Assembly (NCBI GenBank): GCA_003415625.1
Contig: PYIU01000003.1
Span: 1,302,001-1,366,000, forward strand
Direction: 5' to 3'
DNA length: 64,000 nucleotides
Source of the DNA: Aquanectria penicillioides
Lineage: Eukaryota; Ascomycota; Sordariomycetes; Hypocreales; Nectriaceae
Both the position numbers and the translations under genes were made by a program. Under the pieces are notes generated by a model. It worked only from the letters and a program-made list of their open reading frames with translations. It made no database searches and was not told where the DNA came from. Shown here one piece after another: positions 23,742-33,129 of this stretch. Position 1 is the stretch's first letter, and every line of letters starts with the position of its first letter.

Positions 23742-26234
23742 ATGGCCAACGTCGACATTTCCACCCTTACCTCGTCCACCGAGATCTTCTCTGCGAACCA
23801 CACCCTCCCCCAAATCCGAGCCATCCACAAAAATCTCCATGTCCAGATCGATGAAAAGGCCAACCGCTTGCGGACGCAGGTCGGCAGCTCGTACCGCGAC
23901 CTGCTCGGCACTGCAGACACCATTGTGCAGATGCGCAGCGACAACGATGTGGTCCAGGGGCTGCTAGGCAAGATGGGCGGCCGATGTGGAAGGGCCGTGA
24001 TTGGGGCCAAGGCCTCGGGCCTAGCCAACTTTGTTGAGAAGGAGAATAAGTCGAGCGCTGCTATTGCGGCGAGGCTAAGACTACTGGATGCATGCGTGCT
24101 GATCGTCGGCCGCATACTGAAGGGCAAGGGTGGACTGAGAGATGAGATGAAAAAGGGGGACAGACTGATTCTGGCAACAAAGATCTGGGTCCTGGGCCGA
24201 CTATTGATCAATAATGTGGCCGAGGACGTGACCGACGCTGCGAGTCGTCGTGCCATCGAAGCAGCCAAGGCTTCACTGGGAAGTTTGCGACGGAGGCTGA
24301 TGATCAACGTCGACAAGGTGTTTGAGAAAGCAGGCGATGAGACTGAGCGAGATGATGTGTTGAAGGCTTTGTGTGCCTACAGTCTGGCAACTAGTTCAGG
24401 GGCCAGGGATGTTCTCCGGCATCTTCTCATGGTCAGGGGAGAAACAATAGGGCTCGCATTCAAGGTGGAAGAGACAGAGCGAGAGAGAAGCACGGAAGAT
24501 GTTGTCCAGGCTCTGAGCCTTTACACAAAAACCCTTCTCGACGTTCAAGCATTGGTACCAGGGAAGCTCTCCCTAGCCTTGGCCAGTCTAAAGAAGAGCC
24601 CGCTACTGGCGGACCCTGCGCTGAGGAAGCTCGAAGGCTTGCGACTGGATGTTTACGAGCGCTGGTGTAGCGACGAGATTCAGTATTTCACCCCCTACAT
24701 CCGCCACGACGATCTCGACGGCTCCCAGGCCCGGGAAATGTTGACAGGCTGGTCAAAGAAGGGATCCGAGGTGTTACTGGATGGACTGAAGAAGACATTG
24801 GAACAGATGTCCGAGTTCAAGTTGATCATGGATCTCCGCACTAGCGTTCTGCAACTCTGGATCCGAGATGGAGGAAAGGCAAGGGGCATTGATCCTTCTG
24901 AGATGCAAGACGACCTGCGTGCCGCCATCAATGCCCGCATGCTAGCTGTTCTGGACACCAAAGTCAGCAAACTGCGCCTGGTCGGCTCCGAGATCTCTGG
25001 CACGCTTGGAAGATGGAAGCAAGGCATTTCAGATGAGCACGTGAGTCTATGGGAAGAAGATGGCTACGAAGAGGCCCTTGCAGGCGGCGCAAGTCCTTTT
25101 ATCCAGGAAGTTGCTTCCAGGCTCTACGGGCGGAATGACTCCGTGTCCAAGGCGGCGAATAGCTACAATTCATGGTATCATGTGATAGACGACGTCAAGG
25201 AAGTTGTGGAGTCACTGCGACGGCAACGATGGGATAACGACTTTGACGAGATTGAGGACGAGGAAACAATCGAAGCGAGACAACAGCTACTTAGCAAGGA
25301 TGACCCGCAAATGTTGCAGGTGAAGCTTGACGCTACCCTCGACAAATCATTCAAGGAACTCGAGGGGCAGCTCCAAAAGCTGTGGGACGAACGATCGTCC
25401 ATGTCATCCAACGATACCGTGGCCATGTACTTCATCCGCGTTGTTCGCGACATTCGCCAGCAGCTCCCTCAACGCCCGAAGATCGAATCGTTCGGCCTTG
25501 CTATGGTCCCCTCTCTGCACAGCACGATCGCTAAATCCGTCTCAAAGAGCTCGCTGGACGCATTTATCACGAATGGCCTGGCCCAAAGAAGAGTGCTGGG
25601 CCGCCCTCTGTGGGAAGGCGACCCGGCACTGCCTAATCAGCCATCGCCCGAGGTGTTCCAGTTCCTCCGGGCGCTGTCGTTGAGCTTGGCTGATGTAGGC
25701 ATGGATTTGTGGACGCCTGCAGCGGTGACAGTCCTCAGGAAGCATCTGAGCGAGCAACTATGTGAGAAGTGGCAAGAAGCATTGAAGCGGGATGCACCCA
25801 AAGAGGTGGATGATCCTAAGGAAACTGAAACGAAGAAGAAGGACAAGAAAAAGAAGAATAAGAAGGGGGCCCAGAAGGAGGAAAAGAGAGGTGACGAGAA
25901 GAAAGAGGAGGTCAAAGAAGAGACCGAAGACGAGGATGAAGAAGTCGAAGAGGAGAACAAGAGCAAGGATGTCGAAAAGGAGGAAGAGGGCGCCGAATCA
26001 AAGCTCACACCGGAGCAGATTACCGAACTCTCAACACAATGGCTCTTTGACATTGCCCTGCTGCGGCGATGCATTGGCGTTTCAAAAGACGGAGCCTCGG
26101 ATGGTTTCAAGGACCTCGAAGACAAGGTTTACGAACACTCGAAGCTCGGGGATGCAGCGGCGCGCCAACGCATCGTCAAGACAGCGAACGACTTTTGGCA
26201 GCGCACTAGTCTGCTGTTTGGCTTGCTTGCATAA
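23742..26234 (+). CDS. COG1: Conserved oligomeric Golgi complex subunit 1
   Basis: Cog1 is a subunit of the eight-part COG tether, which captures retrograde vesicles at the Golgi. The gene is one exon of 830 codons, a usual fungal size. The N-terminal Vps51/Cog1 helical region covers about residues 10-90 (IFSANHTLPQIRAIHKNLHVQI, then SSYRDLLGTADTIVQMR). A long alpha-helical body follows, with YERWCSDEIQYFTPYIRHDD and WKQGISDEHVSLWEEDGYEEAL. Near residues 690-755 there is a highly charged Lys/Glu low-complexity insert. The end VYEHSKLGDAAARQRIVKTA and FWQRTSLLFGLLA closes the helical bundle. The start follows the leader sequence AAA-ATGGCC, a good context. It converges with the isomerase gene, whose stop lies about 250 bp away. 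Confidence 0.92.
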   Translation: MANVDISTLTSSTEIFSANHTLPQIRAIHKNLHVQIDEKANRLRTQVGSSYRDLLGTADTIVQMRSDNDVVQGLLGKMGGRCGRAVIGAKASGLANFVEKENKSSAAIAARLRLLDACVLIVGRILKGKGGLRDEMKKGDRLILATKIWVLGRLLINNVAEDVTDAASRRAIEAAKASLGSLRRRLMINVDKVFEKAGDETERDDVLKALCAYSLATSSGARDVLRHLLMVRGETIGLAFKVEETERERSTEDVVQALSLYTKTLLDVQALVPGKLSLALASLKKSPLLADPALRKLEGLRLDVYERWCSDEIQYFTPYIRHDDLDGSQAREMLTGWSKKGSEVLLDGLKKTLEQMSEFKLIMDLRTSVLQLWIRDGGKARGIDPSEMQDDLRAAINARMLAVLDTKVSKLRLVGSEISGTLGRWKQGISDEHVSLWEEDGYEEALAGGASPFIQEVASRLYGRNDSVSKAANSYNSWYHVIDDVKEVVESLRRQRWDNDFDEIEDEETIEARQQLLSKDDPQMLQVKLDATLDKSFKELEGQLQKLWDERSSMSSNDTVAMYFIRVVRDIRQQLPQRPKIESFGLAMVPSLHSTIAKSVSKSSLDAFITNGLAQRRVLGRPLWEGDPALPNQPSPEVFQFLRALSLSLADVGMDLWTPAAVTVLRKHLSEQLCEKWQEALKRDAPKEVDDPKETETKKKDKKKKNKKGAQKEEKRGDEKKEEVKEETEDEDEEVEEENKSKDVEKEEEGAESKLTPEQITELSTQWLFDIALLRRCIGVSKDGASDGFKDLEDKVYEHSKLGDAAARQRIVKTANDFWQRTSLLFGLLA

Positions 26235-26336
26235 TACGTACGGTAGCATAGATGCATTAGATGGTCTATTGTTAGAGATGTGGGATGATAATGAACTGCA
26301 AGGAGTTTCGCGTCGGGTTTACAGGTCTCATGTGAA

Positions 26337-26424
26337 GTGTGTGTGTGTGTGTGTGTGTGCATGCATGCGTGTGCATTGTTTGTGTCATGATCGTACATTG
26401 CTCTGCCTCTCTCTCTCTCTCTCT
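26337..26424. repeat. GT and CT microsatellites in the COG1-isomerase 3' interval
   Basis: A (GT)n run of about 23 nt begins at 26337 and a (CT)n run of about 18 nt ends at 26424. Both lie in the 251-bp gap between two convergent genes and may fall inside either 3' UTR. Confidence 0.9.
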
Positions 26425-26485
26425 TCTTATGTATGTCTAGTTCTTTGCAAATGAAAAATGGGCATGTTTTTTATCACATAGCTTC

Positions 26486-27553
26486 TCATAGCTTATGCCT
26501 CTTCTCACCACTTGAAATCTTGCGAAATTCCTCCTGCGGCACGCCCTTCATGAAGCGCTCCAGACCGGCAAACACCTCGTGGACGTTCTGCGCGTGCATG
26601 ATGTCCATCTCAGGCCGCCGAATCAGCTTCTTGATCCCCGTCAAGCTCTCGCCAATGAGGTGCTCGCCCAGGCGCTCGTCGACCTCCTTGAGCACGAGCT
26701 CTCGGAACTTGGCGTCCTCGCCCTTTTCGACCTGGAAGATACCGTTGAGGAAGCCGCACCTCTCGAGCTCCGGAGCCGTCAGGCGGCGGCTCATAATGAG
26801 CGCCTCGTTGGCCTTTGCGAGGCCGAGGCGCGTGACGAGCGCGCGGGAGGCGCCGCCCTCAGCCACGAGGCCCAGCGAGGAGAAGGGCGTCAGCAGGAAG
26901 GCGTGCGGCGCCGCGTAGATGAAGTCCGCGAAGGAGATGATGGCGGCCGTCAGGCCAATGACGGGCCCGTTGAGGCCCACGACGAGGATCTTGGAGTGCG
27001 TGGAGAAGGCGTGCGTGATGTTGAGGTTGAAGGCGGCAAAGGACTGAAGCCAGTGCTTGTGCACATCTGGGCCCTCTGAGGGAGCCTTTCTGGCGATAGA
27101 GACATCTGCGCCGCTGTTGGGAACACGTTAGCTACCGAATTTGTTCCCCTGTTGGCGTTTCGGTTCCCCAAACACGCAGCACCTGGGGGGATTCTCGTTG
27201 GCCAGGTTGATTAATTAAGCCTTGCATCTAACGTCCCGTCCCACACAGGGCAGGGTCCAAATCAAGTACGATACGTCTAGCGGTGGCCTTACGTACCGAG
27301 ACTATAACCTAGCCAGAGAAGAAAAAAGAATACAGAGAGAGACACAGAGAGAGTTGACGTACGCGGAAAAGTAACGGCCTTTGGCAAGGATCACGGTAAT
27401 GAAGACCTCGTCATGGGTCTCAATTTCTCGCATCTTCTGCGAGAGATCATAGTACTGCCCCTGCGACATGGAGTTGAGCTTACGATCGTTGTCGATGGTG
27501 ATAACCGCGACGCGACCGCGGTACTCGAGGCTGATGATTGATTCCTCCGACAT
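26486..27553 (-). CDS. Enoyl-CoA hydratase/isomerase family, probable peroxisomal delta3,delta2-enoyl-CoA isomerase
   Basis: The product is a crotonase-fold protein. The best match is the Eci1-type isomerase, which moves double bonds during beta-oxidation of unsaturated fatty acids. Exons 27553-27363 and 27113-26486 give 272 residues. Landmarks are VAVITIDNDRKLNSM, the oxyanion-hole segment FSAGADVS across the splice, LVVGLNGPVIGLTAAIISFAD, and FLLTPFSSLGLVAEGGASRAL. The C-terminal tripeptide HKL resembles a PTS1 peroxisomal signal and fits the short-PTS1 pattern of yeast Eci1, which ends HRL. The 249-nt intron is long for this window. The exact enzyme (isomerase versus hydratase) cannot be settled from motifs alone. 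The leader region near 27680-27720 has a GAA/GAT microsatellite. Confidence 0.88.
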
Positions 27554-28358
27554 TGTGGTGGATGGGGTGGGCTACGTGATGGTTGAGACTGGGAAGACCC
27601 GATTTCTTGGGCGATGAGGGAAGATAAACCTCGGCAAGGGGGTTGGAATAATTCTGTCACCAGCACAGGGGAGAAGATCGAAGAAGAAGAAAGAAGAAGA
27701 TGATGATGATGAAGATGATGGGGGAAAAAAAATTGCGATAATGATGAGAGTGCCCGAGACCTTGAGATGTATTTAGTAGCCCTTGTCGCCGCTTGTAGAG
27801 TACAAATACAAAGTGAGACATACCTCTGGCCGTGTAAGTGACATGGGTTCCCCACACTCCCGCACCGAGATGCCTCGGCCTGATCGGTTGCGGGGAGCCA
27901 AGTATAGCAATTAACCGCTTCCAGGCCTTGGGACTTGGCATGATATCGGCTCAAGAGGGCGCTAATGAATCAGCAAAACATAAAGAAACGAGCGGTACGC
28001 CCCTCTAGTCCAAGTCATTGAAGTTTTAGTCATGAAACGCTTAGGCATTTGGCTATTTTGGTAGTGCGTGAAAGGCGAACTGTAAGCCCGACAGCCCGCT
28101 TACAGCAAGGGTGAATCAAACCAACAAATGACCCCTGGCCCATCGTCATGCCCTCAAATACTCTCAGGACACAGTCAGCTCTATGTGCAGCAACCCAATT
28201 CCCTCCCTCTCAATCAGCAAGTAAGTCATTTTCCCGCCCTGTGATGCATTTTAATACTCCCCCTCCCCCTGCGCGTGCGTGGACCCCGCTTGATTGAAGC
28301 GGGTTGTCCTTCACCCTCGGCTCGGCCCGCCCGTCTTCTTTTTTTGCTTTTCTATTGT
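27554..28358. other. Intergenic region between the isomerase and RPA49 genes
   Basis: Both flanking genes lie on the minus strand, so this is the promoter side of the isomerase and the 3' side of RPA49. It contains a GAAGAA/GATGAT microsatellite at about 27680-27720. No coding region is supported; the 187-codon opposite-frame ORF at 27391-27954 overlaps the first isomerase exon and has no domain. Confidence 0.5.
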
Positions 28359-29805
28359 TTACCGTCGCTTCGGCGCAATATGCCTCTGCTTGGGAAAGTC
28401 CAGAGGCAGCGCCAGTCTCGCAAGGTTCACTGTCGTCTTCAGTTCCCTACTGACAACCGGCTTCACTCGACCTCCGATTTCATGGAAGTACTGGTTCATC
28501 ATCTTCTGGTCCAGCTTCAAGTCGTCCCTTAGGTTCTGCGTATCCACCTCAAAATTGTCCACAATGCATGCAAACACGCAGCAGTGGGTTATCAACAGGT
28601 CGATGTGGAACTTGCGCATCTGGCCCGCATCCGAGAACTTGCGTCGGATGTTCTCGATAACAGCCTCGGGCGCGGGCGCAAGCAGTTCTCGCAGCTTCTC
28701 TCGCGAAGGTAAGGATCGTGTGCCTCGCACCTTGCCAGGTTTGCTGTGAAGATAGAAAAGAAGAACAAAGAAGAAGTACCGCAGAACGCGGAGACGCATA
28801 ACTGCATCCTCGTTGCCAGCAATATGGTTGACACGTGCAGCCACGAATCGTGAGGGCACCTGAATGCCTTCCTTGTGCTTGGCCTTCTCTTGCCATTCTC
28901 GAATTGGCACCAGGTTGAGGATATCCGCGCCAATAATCTTCTTGGGGTCGTAAACGTCTTGAATTTCTGTGGCCTCCAGGTTGGGAATGGGAGCGGGCTT
29001 GGCCTCATCCACCACGGCCTGCAGCTCCTCCCTCGACGCCATGGTCGAAGTGATCTCTCCCACAGAGTTCAACATCGCGCGGGCTGCCGAATCGATCTTG
29101 GTTGGTGAGTCGCCGGGCTTCTTCTGGGGGGCAATCGCATTAAGGACATTCTCCTGGATGGCCTTCTTGGCCTTCTTGGTACCGAAGGTCTGTCCGAGGT
29201 CGGTCTTGAGTTCCATCATGCTCTGTATCCTGTTAGCTCGTCTGATAATGCGTGTTCTGTGCATCGTAATCCGGACCTGTTTGGCGTTGCGCTCGCTTGT
29301 CGCAGCCTCTGAAGCTTGCTTGGCCCGAACAGCTCCTCGAACAACCATCTTCTTAGCTTCCACCACCTGGAGCTTGCCAGTCTTCGGGTCGTAGATTCCA
29401 ACAAAATGGTTCAGAGCAGGCTTGGCGCCGCGGGGGCCGTCGCCCTTGGCCGTGTAGTCCAGGCTTCGGTGTGCCGTTGAGTGGAGGAGGAAGTCCTTCT
29501 CGCCAGCCGACTTGGACTGCTTTGATTTGGACTTGGTCTCATTGTTGGGTGCGTACGAGTGAAAGGACGTATTTGAAGGGATCTGGATCCCGGTGGAGGT
29601 GGCTGGCGTTCTTTGATTAGCATTGCGCAAGCCGGAGAGAGTCTCGGGCAATAGCGTACATACCTATCACGGGAGGGCAGAACTTGGGACGAAGCACAGA
29701 GGTGACGGTGGCTACTGCTGGAGGCGCATCAATGGCGACCTTCTTCTTGGGCTTCACGCCAGCCTCGCCGTCCCTCTTGCGTTTCTTGGTGGTGGCGTGG
29801 GCCAT
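28359..29805 (-). CDS. RPA49: DNA-directed RNA polymerase I subunit A49
   Basis: Rpa49 forms, with Rpa34, the TFIIF/TFIIE-like module of RNA polymerase I, which transcribes rDNA. Three exons, 29805-29664, 29602-29277 and 29222-28359, give 443 residues, normal for fungi. The N-terminus (MAHATTKKRKRDG) is basic, followed by the dimerisation part (FHSYAPNN, KDFLLHSTAHRSLDYTA, GIYDPKTGKLQVVEAKKM). The C-terminal tandem winged-helix part includes RLRVLRYFFFVLLFYLHSKP, KLRELLAPAPEAVIENIRRK, MRKFHIDLLITHCC and the terminal MARLALPLDFPK-like block ending HIAPKRR. The 54-nt second intron (29276-29223) has an unusual GTCCGG donor but a clear GCTAAC branch and ACAG acceptor; it contains no in-frame stop, so reading through would insert 18 basic residues. 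The family assignment is firm. Confidence 0.93.
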
Positions 29806-30395
29806 TCTCAATTGCCTTGTAGTCGTTGCCGGGAACTGTGCCAATTCTTGAGGTGGAATGGGGTCGACGCCCAAAATTTTTTGACAACTGCAAACGGCAG
29901 AAAACTAGCCGCCGCTGTTTAGCCGGGCGGTGAAAGGAACCCCCACTACGTGATGCCAGCACCAAAATACAGCTCTGTTTTAGTGGTCAAAAAGTCGCCC
30001 GTGTGCGCCGTTTTGCGAGTTTCAGTGGATGATGATGTGTGCGTGCGTAGCGTAGCGCATGCTGTCCGGTGCACCCGCCCGTGCTAAGCAGGAGTCACGG
30101 CACTCTGGAGGCTCAGCTGGGGACCATACATATCACCAGATCAGTTTCCATACAAATTCACTCACCTTTCCCTTCCCTTCTTTTCTCCGCTTCGTCCTTC
30201 TTTCGATAGCCGATATAGTGTTTTAATTCTTTCCCCTTTCTTTTCATTTTTCTTTTCTTGAAATACCAGGCACCTCATTCGTTCGAGAATCCTTCAAGCT
30301 TCGGCCCGCTCGGTGAAACGCTTACAACACCGCCTCTTTCGAATGGAGTGCTCTATTTCCCTTTGTGCCTTGCTTTGGAACTCCAAACACCCATC
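29806..30395. promoter_or_regulatory. 590-bp divergent promoter region between RPA49 and the 30396 gene
   Basis: The two genes diverge from this short region. It contains T/C-rich stretches near 30160-30260 on the plus strand, just ahead of the 30396 start, as is common for fungal promoters and leaders. An in-frame upstream ATG at 30258 could extend the right-hand protein by 46 residues. Confidence 0.5.
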
Positions 30396-31735
30396 ATGAT
30401 CAGGGACGATGAGATTTACACTACGGCCACTGGTTCTATTAGGCCTGGAGGCCCAAGCATATGGGATGTCATTTCTAATGATCAAAGGCGCCTTATCTCC
30501 GTCAAGATGGATGAAGAGCAGGAGTCGGAAGACACTGCAGTTAAATATCTGAAGAGGAATATAGAACAAATCCCACCAGATGCCGTTCAGGTTTCCTTTT
30601 CTCCAAACGGGGAGCTGGTTTCAACCTCATCACACCCAAGAGACGACAATACCTATTGCGTCTATTACCCACCCGTCGAGGAGATTGATGGGCTGAATAG
30701 GAACCAGACCATTGTCCGGACTCAGTTGGAAGAACTGGATCGCTTCGGACCGGATGTCGATCTTGTCATGTATCCTCCGTCCTCAAAGGGGAGTGGAAAC
30801 AAGGTTTGAAACATTCACCCACCCTATCTCCCGCATTCATGGCCTAACTGACACATTTGTAGGTTGTTTTTAAGTATTATTACCTTTTTCAGTTGATGGA
30901 TCAGATATGGGACGAGATGAACATTTTGGTCCGTCTCCCCGAGCACCCAAACCTCGTCCCATTCGACAAAGCTGTCGTTGATGAACTGACAGGTCGTGTT
31001 GTGGGTTTCACTATCAAGTATATCCCTAGCGGTACGTTGGAGGAGAACCCCTCACGCACATTCAAACTCAAGTGGCTTCACCAGCTGTTGGACATTGTGG
31101 ATGATCTTAATCTCAAATACGGCATATCTCACCAAGACATTGCGCCGCGAAACCTGCTCATCGATGAAAAAACGGATTCTTTGATGCTATTCGACTTTAA
31201 TTACTCGGCTCGTATTGGCATGCGGCCCCCGAAAGAGGGGGGAGCGTTTAGGACCCGCGCGTATCTTGAAAGCCGAAACGATGTCAAAGGCGTCATCTTT
31301 ACCATGTACGAGATCATCACTCGCGATGATAGTCAAACCGAAATACCATACCACGAGCAAGACCTTGCCACCCTCGAAAAGAAGGACTGGAAGAAGCACC
31401 GCGATGTCTCACTCGACCGACCGCTACCCGAATTTCGGGCAGTTCTCAAAGAATGGTCTAGGAAAAGACGGACAGGGAAGCAAGTCAAGATGTACACAGA
31501 GGCGCCCAAATTCATCGACTGGCCAGTCATGTCCGATCCACCGCCAACCGAGTTCAAGTCTGTCAATCTGGACGGAACTCCTACGACGTATAAAATGGTA
31601 ACGCATATCCATCGGCGAGCCGATGAGCGAAAGAAGGGCAACCCTGTGATAAACTGGCAGCGCCCACCTCGGCATGAACTGAAAAATGGAGTTCGCCTAC
31701 TTGCCACGGGTAAAGTTCTAGGCCATAAGAAATAA
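30396..31735 (+). CDS. Divergent protein kinase-like protein (HQD/DFN)
   Basis: I recognise a protein kinase fold but no named family. Two exons, 30396-30803 and 30863-31735, give 426 residues; the 59-nt intron has a GTTTGA donor and a CTAAC branch. The N-terminal 135 residues have no recognised domain. A kinase core starts near VVFKYYYLFQLMDQIWDEM, where Lys and Glu could be the beta3 and alphaC residues. The catalytic loop reads HQDIAPRNLL in place of HRD-K-PEN, keeping the Asp and Asn. The metal-binding motif reads DFNYSAR in place of DFG. A subdomain IX-like NDVKGVIFTMYEII follows; no APE motif is seen. It may be a weak kinase or a pseudokinase. The start at 30396 (MIRDDEIYT) is chosen as the first ATG after a T-rich leader; 30258 is possible. 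Confidence 0.8.
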
Positions 31736-32411
31736 ACTTCTCTTCCCCCGTTTCAATCTCCTGGTCTGATCTGTTTGGTAAATGTAGTGTCGTGAGGGGG
31801 CCGTCGAGCCGACCCCAAAGTGCCCACAAAATCGAAGAATAAAATCAGCATTGCCTCTGCTTTGTCTGGACCCGCATCGGTCGTGGGATGCACACAGCTT
31901 CGATGAGGTTAGTTTTCCGTCATTGAAATGCGACTTTCTCATCTGCAGTAGAGTCGCATACAACGTACGATAATGCGCTAGCACTAAAACACCGGGGTTT
32001 ACTGGTGCCTTCGGGTTTGGTTGAGACATCACGAGGGCAGGGTGCGCACACACACACAAAAGGTTAACCCGAAGGCAATTTCTGCATTTTTGTTTGTCAA
32101 GCAACGTGCCATTCCAGTTCTGAGTGCGCCGTCAGGGCAGTGCCTCCTGGTATCTTCGATCCTAATAAACACCGTCCTTTTCCCGACCGTCCAATTGCCA
32201 AATCCCATCCTCCATGATATCCCATGTGACCACCAAGAGCCGATCGTGTGCGGGGTTCAGCCACCTGACGTGATTCCAAAGTCAAATCCTTGTGGGAGAT
32301 CCCATGGCGTCCAAACAGCGAGTGCCCAGCACCGGCGTCACAGATGTCGTTCAGGCGTGTGAAATCGTAACATCATGCAAGATGAGTCGAGTCAGGGTAG
32401 GGGCGAGTTGT
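31736..32411. other. Intergenic region between the kinase-like gene and RPL41
   Basis: This is the 3' side of two convergent genes. Several open frames exist on both strands but have no domain and stop codons bound them closely. A short CA repeat lies near 32045-32058. Confidence 0.5.
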
Positions 32412-32544
32412 TTATTTCCTGGGGCATCAATGTCAGCAATGGTAGGTATTAAGTCGACCACGACGGTACTCACGATCTGGCGCGCATCTTTCTGCGCTTG
32501 CGCTTAAGTCGGCGAACTCGCTTCTTTCTCCACTTGGCTCTCAT
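32412..32544 (-). CDS. RPL41: Large-subunit ribosomal protein eL41
   Basis: eL41 is the smallest ribosomal protein, located at the intersubunit bridge. The protein of 25 residues begins MRAKWRKKRVRRLKRKRRKM and ends RARSK. The first exon is 32544-32474 (ATG at 32544). A 55-nt intron (32473-32419) has a GTGAGT donor, a GCTGAC branch-like site and a CAG acceptor. The second exon is 32418-32412, completing a split Ser codon, Lys and stop. The exon lengths sum to 78 nt exactly. It is so small that length-filtered gene finding misses it. The gene diverges from the FHA kinase gene at 33130 across a 585-bp region. The identification by sequence is very firm. Confidence 0.95.
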
Positions 32545-33129
32545 CTTGAACGATTCTGTCACGCGTTGTTAATAACTGACGAATTTCGATGCGCGGGTAG
32601 GATCAAGGACAATCAGAAAGATGGCCATGTGCGCGCCATGGTCATTTCCAATCATCTTGGCCCTGTTCGCACCAAGAGAGGGGGTGCTTACTGGTTCGTG
32701 GATGAGAATCGTGTTTGGATGAGGAACAACTCAAGAGATGGAGGGGAGTTTTCTAGAGCTTAAGCAAAGTCATAGCTAGGGCACACAACCCCCAGATTTC
32801 ACGTGATCACCCCGCCGTAAATTTCGTGCGGTTGAGGCACTTTGGCACAGTGCGTACTGCATGCACTGTATATGCACTGTACCATGACAGCTCTCAGGTT
32901 GCCAAGGGAAGGAAGGAGCAGCGGAACAAGAGCTGGCAGCCTGGATTAGGTACGCTGAATCTACGAATAATCTTCATACAAAATTTGCGGATAGCATCTT
33001 AATTGAGCCAATTCTTAACCATCCTTGCGAATCATAACGTCATTTTGTGCTCCTGGCGCTGTACAACCTTCACCATCCTACGGTCAGCTCAGGAGCACTT
33101 ACACAGGCGAATCTCAAGTGAGATTCAAG
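32545..33129. promoter_or_regulatory. Divergent promoter region RPL41 / FHA kinase
   Basis: About 585 bp between two divergent starts. A 65-codon open frame on the plus strand at 32566-32763 is not supported. The sequence near 32855-32885 has short near-palindromic TGCACTG repeats. Confidence 0.5.

Noticed and set aside
32566..32763. 65-codon plus-strand frame beside RPL41
   Set aside because: It overlaps the RPL41 upstream region and has no domain; the true small gene is on the opposite strand.
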